Shown here piece by piece: positions 11,465-25,357 of a stretch of DNA of 64,000 nt; positions within the stretch are counted from its first letter, which is position 1; each line of letters opens with the position of its first letter. The notes under the pieces were generated by a model. The model was not told where the DNA came from. It did no database searches and saw only the letters and a list, made by a program, of their open reading frames with translations. The translations under genes were made by a program, and so were the position numbers. This DNA is from Hyperoodon ampullatus (taxonomy: Eukaryota; Chordata; Mammalia; Artiodactyla; Ziphiidae): the NCBI GenBank assembly GCA_949752795.1, contig CATKHW010000297.1, positions 48,001 through 112,000 on the forward strand. Direction: 5' to 3'.

Positions 11465-13194
11465 CCCTTTCACTGAGGAAGGTGTAGGTCTTGTCTATTC
11501 CATAGTTGGTTTTTGGAACGGTACCTGTGCTTATATCAAACTCTGGTTTTATGCATCACCCCACCTTTCCTTCCCTCTTAAGCAGGCATAAGAGTGTTTT
11601 CTAAATGTGAGACACTGTTCTCTTTCCTAACTCAGTTCAAGTGTAGCCATGTTTACAGGATCTTCATAAGTGATATCTTATGATAAGTTTCTTTTTCTGT
11701 GTGACTTATTTCACTTAGAATCATCGTAACTGAATCCACCCATTTTGCTGCTACTGGTCTTATGACATTGATTTCATGGCTGAGGGATATTCCATCGTAC
11801 GTAAGTACCACAATTTTTTGAACCATTTTTATATTTCTTGGGATATTTAAGGTGTACCCAAGTTGAGGTCCTTGTAAGCAGTGCAGCCCTAAATTTTGGG
11901 GTGGCTCTGTCTTATTGATTTTCAGTTTTCCCAAGGTATATTCCCTAGACTGGAAGTGCCCTTGGCTCTGTAGCTCTGTTGTTTACTTGTTTTAGGGAAC
12001 ACAATGCACTCCTCCAGAGAGGCAGTTGGCAATTTACATCCCGCCCATCAGCATAACAAGGCTCCCTGTTCTCCAGGGCCTGTCTTGCCTTTCTGGTTTT
12101 TACACATTTTGTGGATGTCCCTTTTGACCGGTGGGATGTGATACTTCTTTGTAGTGCAGATTTGCATTGCCCGCTTGCTTGCTTGGCCAAAAAGGGCGTA
12201 TGCGTTTTCTCCTGAATATATTCAGGAGAAAACGCATACGCCCTTTTTGGCCAAGTGCATCATTGTCGAAGTTGTGCCCCTCTTCCTGTGCTTTAAAGGT
12301 GATTCCAACGTACCTCTTGAAATCTGTTTCCTGCTATTCTGCCTCGCATTCAAGTCCTCCTAGTTGCCTTCCCTTAAGAGATTTTTGCACGATAGTTGTC
12401 CATTATTACTCGGCCAGTTTTTGAATTGCTGTGCCCCTGAGCTACATTTTTCAACTCGTTTTTTGTGAGCTGACCGCAAGTCCAAAATTTTGGTTCAGGA
12501 CCTATGCTGGTTCCTGGTGGGGGGCTGAGACTTTGGTTAATTCTTCTTCCTGCCGGGAAGTTAGAGTGATATGTGCCCGTCCAAATGCCAGCAGCTACTC
12601 TCTCATTGGATCTCCCTGTTCCCTTTCATCCTCTGCCAAACTGTGCGAACCAGGAGGTTAAAGGGGCTGTCTCTCCAAGTTGGGAGGTTGATAGTAAAGC
12701 AGATGGAAAGTCAAACCAGAGCACCAGGAGAGGGACTATTCGTTGAGTTTTAGAAACCTTTCGTATTCACAGTGTGTCCGTTCTCTAGGTTTCCCGTACA
12801 TGTTATAACTGTAGTGATATTCCCTTCAACCTGGAGAGTTGGGACCCATGGAATGGGTGCCATGCATTATTGCTTTAAAGGGTCTGCATTTGCTCACCCA
12901 ATCTCACCAATCCTCTCAGTCCCAAGTGTCCAGCCTTATGCCACATCCAGCTGTCGTTGTAGATAGGGTCATTCCAGGTTTCATCAGAGACCCTGAAGGA
13001 ATTGTAAAGAATTTCCCAGTTTTTTTGTTTCGTTTTTGAAATTCCTTTTTATAGTGGGTTTGAGATGATTCTCGCTGCCATGTTTATGCCAGTCTAGACA
13101 CACTTGATTCCCTTACAGAGACATATCAATACATAGGTTTTAAGATTCTTAATAGTCAGATATATTCCTCTGCGGCAAATATGGGGTTTTGAGT
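11465..13194 (+). repeat. Satellite unit U7 (1730-bp subtype, dimer member A)
   Basis: 1730 bp; palindrome 12182-12255 perfect. Near-copy of U5 at an offset of 3460 bp. Confidence 0.94.
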
Positions 13195-14924
13195 CCCTTT
13201 CACTGAGGAAGGTGTAGGTCTTGTCTATTCCATAGTTGGTTTTTGGAACGGTACCTGTGCTTATATCAAACTCTGGTTTTATGCATCACCCCACCTCTCC
13301 TTCCCTCTTAAGCAGGCATAAGAGTGTTTTCTAAATGTGAGACACTGTTCTCTTTCCTAACTCAGTTCAAGTGTAGCCATGTTTACAGGATCTTCATAAG
13401 TGATATCTTATGATAAGTTTCTTTTTCTGTTTGACTTATTTCACTTAGAATCATCGTAACTGAATCCACCCATTTTGCTGCTACTGGTCTTATGACATTG
13501 ATTTCATGGCTGAGGGATATTCCATCGTACGTAAGTACCACAATTTTTTGAACCATTTTTATATTTCCTGGGATATTTAAGGTGTACCCAAGTTGAGGTC
13601 CTTGTAAGCAGTGCAGCCCTAAATTTTGGGGTGGCTCTGTCTTATTGATTTTCAGTTTTCCCAAGGTATATTCCCTAGACTGGAAGTGCCCTTGGCTCTG
13701 TAGCTCTGTTGTTTTCTTGTTTTAGGGAACACAATGCACTCCTCCAGAGAGGCAGTTGGCAATTTACATCCCGCCCATCAGCATAACAAGGCTCCCTGTT
13801 CTCCAGGGCCTGTCTTGCCTTTCTGGTTTTTACACATTTTGTGGATGTCCCTTTTGACCGGTGGGATGTGATACTTCTTTGTAGTGCAGATTTGCATTGC
13901 CCGCTTGCTTGCTTGGCCAAAAAGGGCGTATGCGTTTTCTCCTGAATATATTCAGGAGAAAACGCATACGCCCTTTTTGGCCAAGTGCATCATTGTCGAA
14001 GTTGTGCCCCTCTTCCTGTGCTTTAAAGGTGATTCCAACGTACCTCTTGAAATCTGTTTCCTGCTATTCTGCCTCGCATTCAAGTCCTCCTAGTTGCCTT
14101 CCCTTAAGAGATTTTTGCACGATAGTTGTCCATTATTACTCGGCCAGTTTTTGAATTGCTGTGCCCCTGAGCTACATTTTTCAACTCGTTTTTTGTGAGC
14201 TGACCGCAAGTCCAAAATTTTGGTTCAGGACCTATGCTGGTTCCCGGTGGGGGGCTGAGACTTTGGTTAATTCTTCTTCCTGCCGGGAAGTTAGAGTGAT
14301 ATGTGCCCGTCCAAATGCCAGCAGCTACTCTCTCATTGGATCTCCCTGTTCCCTTTCATCCTCTGCCAAACTGTGCGAACCAGGAGGTTAAAGGGGCTGT
14401 CTCTCCAAGTTGGGAGGTTGATAGTAAAGCAGATGGAAAGTCAAACCAGAGCACCAGGAGAGGGACTATTCGTTGAGTTTTAGAAACCTTTCGTATTCAC
14501 AGTGTGTCCGTTCTCTAGGTTTCCCGTACATGTTATAACTGTAGTGATATTCCCTTCAACCTGGAGAGTTGGGACCCATGGAATGGGTGCCATGCATTAT
14601 TGCTTTAAAGGGTCTGCATTTGCTCACCCAATCTCACCAATCCTCTCAGTCCCAAGTGTCCAGCCTTATGCCACATCCAGCTGTCGTTGTAGATAGGGTC
14701 ATTCCAGGTTTCATCAGAGACCCTGAAGGAATTGTAAAGAATTTCCCAGTTTTTTTGTTTCGTTTTTGAAATTCCTTTTTATAGTGGGTTTGAGATGATT
14801 CTCGCTGCCATGTTTATGCCAGTCTAGACACACTTGATTCCCTTACAGAGACATATCAATACATAGGTTTTAAGATTCTTAATAGTCAGATATATTCCTC
14901 TGCGGCAAATATGGGGTTTTGAGT
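13195..14924 (+). repeat. Satellite unit U8 (1730-bp subtype, dimer member B)
   Basis: 1730 bp; palindrome 13912-13985 perfect. Near-copy of U6 at 3460 bp. From 13432 onward it also reads identically to U12, as the left end of the 6951-bp duplication. Confidence 0.94.
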
Positions 14925-16665
14925 CCCTTTCACTGAGGAAGGTGTAGGTCTTGTCTATTCCATAGTTGGTTTTTGGAACGGTACCTGTGCTTATATCAAA
15001 CTCTGGTTTTATGCACCACCCCACCTCTCCTTCCCTCTTAAGCAGGCATAAGAGTGTTTTCTAAATGTGAGACACTGTTCTCTTTCCTAACTCAGTTCAA
15101 GTGTAGCCATGTTTACAGGATCTTCATAAGTGATATCTTATGATAAGTTTCTTTTTCTGTGTGACTTATTTCACTTAGAATCATCGTAACTGAATCCACC
15201 CATTTTGCTGCTACTGGTCTTATGACATTGATTTCATGGCTGAGGGATATTCCATCGTACGTAAGTACCACAATTTTTTGAACCATTTTTATATTTCCTG
15301 GGATATTTAAGGTGTACCCAAGTTGATGTCCTTGTAAGCAGTGCAGCCCTAAATTTTGGGGTGGCTCTGTCTTATTGATTTTCAGTTTTCCCAAGGTATA
15401 TTCCCTAGACTGGAAGTGCCCTTGGCTCTGTAGCTCTGTTCTTTACTTGTTTTAGGGAACACAATGCACTCCTCTGGAGAGGCTGTTGGCAATTTACATC
15501 CCGCCTATCAGCATAACAAGGCTCCCTGTTCTCCATGGCCTGTCTTGCCTTTCTGGTTTTTACATATTTTGTGGATGTCCCTTTTGACCCGTGGGAAGTG
15601 ATACTTCTTTCCAGTGCAGATTTGCATTGCCCGCTTGCTTGCTTGGCCAAAAAGGGCATATGCGTTTTCTACTGAATATATTCAGGAGAAAACGCATACG
15701 CCCTTTTTGGCCAAGTGCATCATTGTCGAAGTTGTGCCCCTCTTCCTGTGCTTTAAAGGCGATTCCAACGTACTTCTTGAAATCTGTTTCCTGGTATTCT
15801 GCCTCGCTTTCAAGTCCGCCTCGTTGCCTTCCCTTAACAGATTTTTGGACGATAGTTGTCCTTTAATACTCTGCCAGTTTGTGAATTGCTGTGCCCCTGA
15901 GTTCCATTTTTCAACTTGTTTTTGGTGAGCTGACCGCATGTCCAAAATTTTGGTACAGGACGTATGCTGGTTCCCGGTGGGCTTTTGAGACTTTGGTTAA
16001 TTCTTCTTCCTGCTGGAAGTTAGAGTGATATGTGCCCGTCCAAAGGCCTAACAGCTACTCTCTCATTGGTCCTCCTTCTCCCCTTTCATCCTCTGCCAAA
16101 TTGGCAACCTGTGCGAACCAGGAGGTTAAAGGGGCTGTCTCTCCAAGTTGGGAGGTTGATAGTAAAGCAGATGGAAAGTCAAACCCGAGCACCGGGAGAG
16201 GGACTATTCGTTGAGTTTTAGAAACCTTTCGTATTCACAGTGTGTCCGTTCTCTAGGTTTCCCGTACATGTTATAGCTGTAGTAATATTCCCTTTAACCT
16301 GGAGAGTTGGGACCCATGGAATGGGTGCCAGGCATTTGTGCTTTAACGGGACTGCATTTGCTCACCCAATCTCACCAATCCTCTGAGTCCCAAGTATCCA
16401 GCCCTATGCCACATCCAGCTGTCGTTGTACATACGGTCATTCCAGGTTTCATCAGAGACCCTGAAGGAATTGTAAAGAATTTCCCAGTTTTTTTTTTGTT
16501 TTGTTTTTGAAATTCCTTTTTACAGTGGGTTAGAGCTGATTCTCGCTGCCATGTTTATGCCAGTCTAGACACACTTGATTCCCTTACGGAGACATATCAA
16601 TACATAGGTTTTAAGATTCTTACTAGTCAGATATATTCCTCTGCGGGAAATATGGGGTTTTGAGT
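14925..16665 (+). repeat. Satellite unit U9
   Basis: 1741 bp; T tract of 10 Ts. Private markers 'tatgcaccacc' (15012) and 'cctctggagaggctgttgg' recur exactly in U13. Palindrome 15642-15715 has two left-arm mismatches, one of them CpG to CpA. Confidence 0.93.
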
Positions 16666-18406
16666 CCCTTTCACTGAGGAACGTGTAGGTCTTGTCTATT
16701 CCATAGTTGGTTTTTGGAACGGTACCTGTGCTTATATCAAACTCTGGTTTTATGCATCACCCCACCTCTCCTTCCCTCTTAAGCAGGCATAAGAGTGTTT
16801 TCTAAATGTGAGACACTGTTCTCTTTCCTAACTCAGTTCAAGTGTAGCCATGTTTACAGGATCTTCATAAGTGATATCTTATGATAAGTTTCTTTTTCTG
16901 TGTGACTTATTTCACTTAGAATCATCGTACCTGAATCCACCCATTTTGCTGCTACTGGTCTTATGACATTGATTTCATGGCTGAGGGATATTCCATCGTA
17001 CGTAAGTACCACAATTTTTTGAACCATTTTTATATTTCCTGGGATATTTAAGGTGTACCCAAGTTGAGGTCCTTGTAAGCAGTGCAGCCCAAAATTTTGG
17101 GGTGGCTCTGTCTTATCGATTTTCAGTTTTCCCAAGGTATATTCCCTAGACTGGAAGTGCCCTTGGCTCTGTAGCTCTGTTGTTTACTTGTTTTAGGGAA
17201 CACAATGCACTCCTCCAGAGAGGCAGTTGGATATTTACATCCCGACCATCAGCATAACAAGGCTCCCTGTTCTCCAGGACCTGTCTTGCCTTTCTGGTTT
17301 TTACACATTTTGTGGATGTCCCTTTTGACTGGTGGGAAGTGATACTTCTTTGTAGTGCAGATTTGCATTGCCCGCTTGCTTGTTTGGCCAAAAAGGGCGT
17401 ATGCGTTTTCTCCTGAATATATTCAGGAGAAAACGCATACGCCCTTTTTGGCCACGTGCATCATTGTCGAAGTTGTGCCCCTCTTCCTGTGCTTTAAAGG
17501 CGATTCCAACGTACCTCTTGAAATCTGTTTCCTGCTATTCTGCCTCACTTTCAAGACCGCCTCGTTGCCTTCCCTCAACAGATTTTTGGACGATAGTTGT
17601 CCTTTATTACTCTGCCAGTTTGTGAATTTCTGTGGCCTTGAGCTCCATTATTCAACTAGTTTTTTGTGAGCTGACCGCAAGCCCAAAATTTTGGTTCAGG
17701 ACTTATGCTGGTTCACGGTGGGGGGCTGAGACTTTGGTTAATTCTTCTTCCTGCTGGGAAGTTAGAGTGATATGTGACCGTCCAAATGCCTAACAGCTAC
17801 ACTCTCATTGGTTCTCCCTCGTCCCTTTCATCCTCTGCCAAACTGGAAATCTGTGCGAACCAGGAGGTTAAAGGGGCTGTCTCTCCAAGTTGGGAGATTG
17901 ATAGTAAAGCAGATGGAAAGTCAAACCGGAGCACCAGAGGAGGGACTATTCGTTGAGTTTTAGAAAACTTTCGTATTCACAGTGTGTCCGTTCTCTAGGT
18001 TTCCTGTACATGTTATTGCTGTAGTAATATTCCCTTCAACGTGGAGAGTTGGGACCCATGGAAAGGGTGCCAGGCATTTGGGCTTTAAAGGGTCTGCATT
18101 TGCTCACCGAATATCACCAATCCTCTCAGTCCCAAGTGTCCAGCCTTATGCCACATCCAGCTGTCGTGGAAGATAGGGTCATTCCAGGTTTCATCAGAGA
18201 CCCTGAAAGAATTGTAAAGAATTTCCCAGTTTTTTTGTTTTTTTTTTTTGAAATTCCTTTTTATAGTGGGTTTGAGCTGATTCTCGCTGCCATGTTTATG
18301 CCAGTCTAGACACACTTGATTCCCTTACGGAGACATATCAATCCATACGTTTTAAGATTCTAACTAGTCAGATATATTCCTCTGCGGGAAATATGGGGTT
18401 TTGAGT
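16666..18406 (+). repeat. Satellite unit U10
   Basis: 1741 bp; T run extended to 12 Ts near 18238. Markers 'gcagcccaaaattttgg' and 'cttatcgattttc' recur in U14. Palindrome 17383-17456 has one right-arm mismatch (ggccacg for ggccaag). Confidence 0.93.
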
Positions 18407-20145
18407 CCCTTTCACTGAGGAAGGTGTAGGTCTTGTCTATTCCATAGTTGGTTTTTGGAACGGTACCTGTGCTTATATCAAACTCTGGTTTTATGCATCA
18501 CCCCACCTCTCCTTCCCCCTTAAGCAGGCATAAGAGTGTTTTCTAAATGTGAGACACTGTTCTCTTTCCTAACTCAGTTCAAGTGTAGCCATGTTTACAG
18601 GATCTTCACAAGTGATATCTTATGATAAGTTTCTTTTTCTCTGTGACTTATTTCACTTAGAATCATCGTACCTGAATCAACCCATTTTGCTGCTACTGGT
18701 CTTATGACATTGATTTCATGGCTGAGTGATATTCCATCGTACGTAAGTACCACAATTTTTTGAACCATTTTTATATTTCCTGGGATATTTAAGGTGTACC
18801 CAAGTTGAGGTCCTTGTAAGCAGTGCAGCCCTAAATTTTGGGGTGGCTCTGTCTTATTGATTTTCAGTTTTCCCAAGGTATATTCCCTAGACTGGAAGTG
18901 CCCTTGGCTCTGTAGCTCTGTTGTTTACTTGTTTTAGGGAACACAATGCACTCCTCCAGAGAGGCAGTTGGCAATTTACATGCCGCCCATCAGCATAACA
19001 AGGCTCCCTGTTCTCCAGGGCCTGTCTTGCCTTTCTGTTTTTTACACATTTTGTGGATGTCCCTTTTGACCGGTGGGAAGTGATACTTCTTTGTAGTGCA
19101 GATTTGCATTGCCCGCTTGCTTGCTTGGCCAAAAAGGGCGTATGCGTTTTCTCCTGAATATATTCAGGAGAAAACGCATACGCCCTTTTTGGCCAAGTGC
19201 ATCATTGTCGAAGTTGTGCCCCTCTTCCTGTGCTTTAAAGGCGATTCCAACGTACCTCTTGAAATCTGTTTCCTGCTATTCTGCCTCGCTTTCAAGTCCG
19301 CCTCGTTGCCTTCCCTCAACAGATTTTTGGACGATAGTTGTCCTTTATTACTCGGCCAGTTTGTGAATTGCTGTGCCCCTGAGCTCCAGTTTTCAACTCG
19401 TTTTTGGTGAGATGACCGCAAGTCCAAAATTTTGGTTCAGGACCTATACTGGTTCCCGGTGGGTGGCTGAGACTTTGTTTAATTCTTCTTCCTGCCGGGA
19501 AATTACAGTGATATGTGCCCGTCCAAATGCCTAACAACTACTCTCTCATTGGTTCTCCCTCTTCCCTTTCATCCTCTGCCAAATTGGCAACCTGTGCGAA
19601 CCAGGAGGTTAAAGGGGCTGTCTCTCCAAGTTGGGAGGTTGATAGTAAAGCAGATGGAAAGTCAAACCAGAGCACCAGGAGACGTACTATTCGTTGAGTT
19701 TTAGAAACCTTTCGTATTCACAGTGTGTCCGTTCTCTAGGTTTCCCGTACATGTTATAACTGTAGTAATATTCCCTTCAACCCGGAGAGTTGGGACCCAA
19801 GGAATGGGTGCCATGCATTATTGCTTTAAAGGGTCTGCATTTGTTCACCCAATCTCACCAATCCTCTCAGTCCCAACTCTACAGCCTTATGCCACATCCA
19901 GCTGTCATTGTATATAGGGTCATTCCAGGTTTCATCAGAGACCCTGAAGGAATTGTAAAGAATTTCCCAGTTTTTTTGTTTTGTTTTTGAAATTCCTTTT
20001 TATAGTGGGTTTGAGCTGATTCTCGCTGCCATGTTTATGCCAGTCTAGACACACTTGATTCCCTTACGGAGACATATCAATACATAGGTTTTAAGATTCT
20101 TACTAGTCAGATATATTCCTCTGCAGGAAATATGGGGTTTTGAGT
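18407..20145 (+). repeat. Satellite unit U11
   Basis: 1739 bp; palindrome 19124-19197 perfect. Markers 'cttcacaagtgat', 'cctgaatcaaccc', 'acatgccgcc' and 'gagacgtactattcg' recur in U15. Confidence 0.93.
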
Positions 20146-21875
20146 CCCTTTCACTGAGGAAGGTGTAGGTCTTGTCTATTCCATAGTTGGTTTTTGGAAT
20201 GGTACCTGTGATTATATCAAACTCTGGTTTTATGCATCACCCCACCTCTCCTTCCCTCTTAAGCAGGCATAAGAGTGTTTTCTAAATGTGAGACACTGTT
20301 CTCTTTCCTAACTCAGTTCAAGTGTAGCCATGTTTACAGGATCTTCATAAGTGATATCTTATGATAAGTTTCTTTTTCTCTGTGACTTATTTCACTTAGA
20401 ATCATCGTAACTGAATCCACCCATTTTGCTGCTACTGGTCTTATGACATTGATTTCATGGCTGAGGGATATTCCATCGTACGTAAGTACCACAATTTTTT
20501 GAACCATTTTTATATTTCCTGGGATATTTAAGGTGTACCCAAGTTGAGGTCCTTGTAAGCAGTGCAGCCCTAAATTTTGGGGTGGCTCTGTCTTATTGAT
20601 TTTCAGTTTTCCCAAGGTATATTCCCTAGACTGGAAGTGCCCTTGGCTCTGTAGCTCTGTTGTTTTCTTGTTTTAGGGAACACAATGCACTCCTCCAGAG
20701 AGGCAGTTGGCAATTTACATCCCGCCCATCAGCATAACAAGGCTCCCTGTTCTCCAGGGCCTGTCTTGCCTTTCTGGTTTTTACACATTTTGTGGATGTC
20801 CCTTTTGACCGGTGGGATGTGATACTTCTTTGTAGTGCAGATTTGCATTGCCCGCTTGCTTGCTTGGCCAAAAAGGGCGTATGCGTTTTCTCCTGAATAT
20901 ATTCAGGAGAAAACGCATACGCCCTTTTTGGCCAAGTGCATCATTGTCGAAGTTGTGCCCCTCTTCCTGTGCTTTAAAGGTGATTCCAACGTACCTCTTG
21001 AAATCTGTTTCCTGCTATTCTGCCTCGCATTCAAGTCCTCCTAGTTGCCTTCCCTTAAGAGATTTTTGCACGATAGTTGTCCATTATTACTCGGCCAGTT
21101 TTTGAATTGCTGTGCCCCTGAGCTACATTTTTCAACTCGTTTTTTGTGAGCTGACCGCAAGTCCAAAATTTTGGTTCAGGACCTATGCTGGTTCCCGGTG
21201 GGGGGCTGAGACTTTGGTTAATTCTTCTTCCTGCCGGGAAGTTAGAGTGATATGTGCCCGTCCAAATGCCAGCAGCTACTCTCTCATTGGATCTCCCTGT
21301 TCCCTTTCATCCTCTGCCAAACTGTGCGAACCAGGAGGTTAAAGGGGCTGTCTCTCCAAGTTGGGAGGTTGATAGTAAAGCAGATGGAAAGTCAAACCAG
21401 AGCACCAGGAGAGGGACTATTCGTTGAGTTTTAGAAACCTTTCGTATTCACAGTGTGTCCGTTCTCTAGGTTTCCCGTACATGTTATAACTGTAGTGATA
21501 TTCCCTTCAACCTGGAGAGTTGGGACCCATGGAATGGGTGCCATGCATTATTGCTTTAAAGGGTCTGCATTTGCTCACCCAATCTCACCAATCCTCTCAG
21601 TCCCAAGTGTCCAGCCTTATGCCACATCCAGCTGTCGTTGTAGATAGGGTCATTCCAGGTTTCATCAGAGACCCTGAAGGAATTGTAAAGAATTTCCCAG
21701 TTTTTTTGTTTCGTTTTTGAAATTCCTTTTTATAGTGGGTTTGAGATGATTCTCGCTGCCATGTTTATGCCAGTCTAGACACACTTGATTCCCTTACAGA
21801 GACATATCAATACATAGGTTTTAAGATTCTTAATAGTCAGATATATTCCTCTGCGGCAAATATGGGGTTTTGAGT
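20146..21875 (+). repeat. Satellite unit U12 (recombinant)
   Basis: 1730 bp; palindrome 20863-20936 perfect. The left part, up to 20393, matches U16 exactly ('ggaatggtacctgtgatt', 'ctctgtgac'). The right part, from 20383, matches U8 exactly ('cgtaactg', 'gttttcttg', both subtype deletions). This is the crossover unit of the 6951-bp duplication. Confidence 0.95.
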
Positions 21876-23616
21876 CCCTTTCACTGAGGAAGGTGTAGGT
21901 CTTGTCTATTCCATAGTTGGTTTTTGGAACGGTACCTGTGCTTATATCAAACTCTGGTTTTATGCACCACCCCACCTCTCCTTCCCTCTTAAGCAGGCAT
22001 AAGAGTGTTTTCTAAATGTGAGACACTGTTCTCTTTCCTAACTCAGTTCAAGTGTAGCCATGTTTACAGGATCTTCATAAGTGATATCTTATGATAAGTT
22101 TCTTTTTCTGTGTGACTTATTTCACTTAGAATCATCGTAACTGAATCCACCCATTTTGCTGCTACTGGTCTTATGACATTGATTTCATGGCTGAGGGATA
22201 TTCCATCGTACGTAAGTACCACAATTTTTTGAACCATTTTTATATTTCCTGGGATATTTAAGGTGTACCCAAGTTGATGTCCTTGTAAGCAGTGCAGCCC
22301 TAAATTTTGGGGTGGCTCTGTCTTATTGATTTTCAGTTTTCCCAAGGTATATTCCCTAGACTGGAAGTGCCCTTGGCTCTGTAGCTCTGTTCTTTACTTG
22401 TTTTAGGGAACACAATGCACTCCTCTGGAGAGGCTGTTGGCAATTTACATCCCGCCTATCAGCATAACAAGGCTCCCTGTTCTCCATGGCCTGTCTTGCC
22501 TTTCTGGTTTTTACATATTTTGTGGATGTCCCTTTTGACCCGTGGGAAGTGATACTTCTTTCCAGTGCAGATTTGCATTGCCCGCTTGCTTGCTTGGCCA
22601 AAAAGGGCATATGCGTTTTCTACTGAATATATTCAGGAGAAAACGCATACGCCCTTTTTGGCCAAGTGCATCATTGTCGAAGTTGTGCCCCTCTTCCTGT
22701 GCTTTAAAGGCGATTCCAACGTACTTCTTGAAATCTGTTTCCTGGTATTCTGCCTCGCTTTCAAGTCCGCCTCGTTGCCTTCCCTTAACAGATTTTTGGA
22801 CGATAGTTGTCCTTTAATACTCTGCCAGTTTGTGAATTGCTGTGCCCCTGAGTTCCATTTTTCAACTTGTTTTTGGTGAGCTGACCGCATGTCCAAAATT
22901 TTGGTACAGGACGTATGCTGGTTCCCGGTGGGCTTTTGAGACTTTGGTTAATTCTTCTTCCTGCTGGAAGTTAGAGTGATATGTGCCCGTCCAAAGGCCT
23001 AACAGCTACTCTCTCATTGGTCCTCCTTCTCCCCTTTCATCCTCTGCCAAATTGGCAACCTGTGCGAACCAGGAGGTTAAAGGGGCTGTCTCTCCAAGTT
23101 GGGAGGTTGATAGTAAAGCAGATGGAAAGTCAAACCCGAGCACCGGGAGAGGGACTATTCGTTGAGTTTTAGAAACCTTTCGTATTCACAGTGTGTCCGT
23201 TCTCTAGGTTTCCCGTACATGTTATAGCTGTAGTAATATTCCCTTTAACCTGGAGAGTTGGGACCCATGGAATGGGTGCCAGGCATTTGTGCTTTAACGG
23301 GACTGCATTTGCTCACCCAATCTCACCAATCCTCTGAGTCCCAAGTATCCAGCCCTATGCCACATCCAGCTGTCGTTGTACATACGGTCATTCCAGGTTT
23401 CATCAGAGACCCTGAAGGAATTGTAAAGAATTTCCCAGTTTTTTTTTTGTTTTGTTTTTGAAATTCCTTTTTACAGTGGGTTAGAGCTGATTCTCGCTGC
23501 CATGTTTATGCCAGTCTAGACACACTTGATTCCCTTACGGAGACATATCAATACATAGGTTTTAAGATTCTTACTAGTCAGATATATTCCTCTGCGGGAA
23601 ATATGGGGTTTTGAGT
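21876..23616 (+). repeat. Satellite unit U13
   Basis: 1741 bp; a copy of U9 at an offset of 6951, with no difference seen. Palindrome 22593-22666 has the same two mismatches. Confidence 0.93.
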
Positions 23617-25357
23617 CCCTTTCACTGAGGAACGTGTAGGTCTTGTCTATTCCATAGTTGGTTTTTGGAACGGTACCTGTGCTTATATCAAACTCTGGTT
23701 TTATGCATCACCCCACCTCTCCTTCCCTCTTAAGCAGGCATAAGAGTGTTTTCTAAATGTGAGACACTGTTCTCTTTCCTAACTCAGTTCAAGTGTAGCC
23801 ATGTTTACAGGATCTTCATAAGTGATATCTTATGATAAGTTTCTTTTTCTGTGTGACTTATTTCACTTAGAATCATCGTACCTGAATCCACCCATTTTGC
23901 TGCTACTGGTCTTATGACATTGATTTCATGGCTGAGGGATATTCCATCGTACGTAAGTACCACAATTTTTTGAACCATTTTTATATTTCCTGGGATATTT
24001 AAGGTGTACCCAAGTTGAGGTCCTTGTAAGCAGTGCAGCCCAAAATTTTGGGGTGGCTCTGTCTTATCGATTTTCAGTTTTCCCAAGGTATATTCCCTAG
24101 ACTGGAAGTGCCCTTGGCTCTGTAGCTCTGTTGTTTACTTGTTTTAGGGAACACAATGCACTCCTCCAGAGAGGCAGTTGGATATTTACATCCCGACCAT
24201 CAGCATAACAAGGCTCCCTGTTCTCCAGGACCTGTCTTGCCTTTCTGGTTTTTACACATTTTGTGGATGTCCCTTTTGACTGGTGGGAAGTGATACTTCT
24301 TTGTAGTGCAGATTTGCATTGCCCGCTTGCTTGTTTGGCCAAAAAGGGCGTATGCGTTTTCTCCTGAATATATTCAGGAGAAAACGCATACGCCCTTTTT
24401 GGCCACGTGCATCATTGTCGAAGTTGTGCCCCTCTTCCTGTGCTTTAAAGGCGATTCCAACGTACCTCTTGAAATCTGTTTCCTGCTATTCTGCCTCACT
24501 TTCAAGACCGCCTCGTTGCCTTCCCTCAACAGATTTTTGGACGATAGTTGTCCTTTATTACTCTGCCAGTTTGTGAATTTCTGTGGCCTTGAGCTCCATT
24601 ATTCAACTAGTTTTTTGTGAGCTGACCGCAAGCCCAAAATTTTGGTTCAGGACTTATGCTGGTTCACGGTGGGGGGCTGAGACTTTGGTTAATTCTTCTT
24701 CCTGCTGGGAAGTTAGAGTGATATGTGACCGTCCAAATGCCTAACAGCTACACTCTCATTGGTTCTCCCTCGTCCCTTTCATCCTCTGCCAAACTGGAAA
24801 TCTGTGCGAACCAGGAGGTTAAAGGGGCTGTCTCTCCAAGTTGGGAGATTGATAGTAAAGCAGATGGAAAGTCAAACCGGAGCACCAGAGGAGGGACTAT
24901 TCGTTGAGTTTTAGAAAACTTTCGTATTCACAGTGTGTCCGTTCTCTAGGTTTCCTGTACATGTTATTGCTGTAGTAATATTCCCTTCAACGTGGAGAGT
25001 TGGGACCCATGGAAAGGGTGCCAGGCATTTGGGCTTTAAAGGGTCTGCATTTGCTCACCGAATATCACCAATCCTCTCAGTCCCAAGTGTCCAGCCTTAT
25101 GCCACATCCAGCTGTCGTGGAAGATAGGGTCATTCCAGGTTTCATCAGAGACCCTGAAAGAATTGTAAAGAATTTCCCAGTTTTTTTGTTTTTTTTTTTT
25201 GAAATTCCTTTTTATAGTGGGTTTGAGCTGATTCTCGCTGCCATGTTTATGCCAGTCTAGACACACTTGATTCCCTTACGGAGACATATCAATCCATACG
25301 TTTTAAGATTCTAACTAGTCAGATATATTCCTCTGCGGGAAATATGGGGTTTTGAGT
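23617..25357 (+). repeat. Satellite unit U14
   Basis: 1741 bp; a copy of U10 at 6951, including the 12-T run. Palindrome 24334-24407 has the same right-arm mismatch. Confidence 0.93.

Larger units (their letters stand above)
8005..14924 (+). repeat. Dimeric higher-order repeat, 3460 bp x 2 (U5-U6, U7-U8)
   Basis: Two-unit blocks A-B and A-B repeat with only two differences seen by eye (8378 against 11838; 9204 against 12664), while A and B differ from each other at several fixed sites. The periodicity extends leftward into the right part of U4 (about 6790) and ends near 15012 in U9. Confidence 0.85.
13443..20393 (+). repeat. 6951-bp four-unit direct duplication, copy 1
   Basis: Runs from within U8 to within U12. 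Every comparison made by eye against bases 6951 further on was identical, including the private T runs of U9 and U10. Confidence 0.88.
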
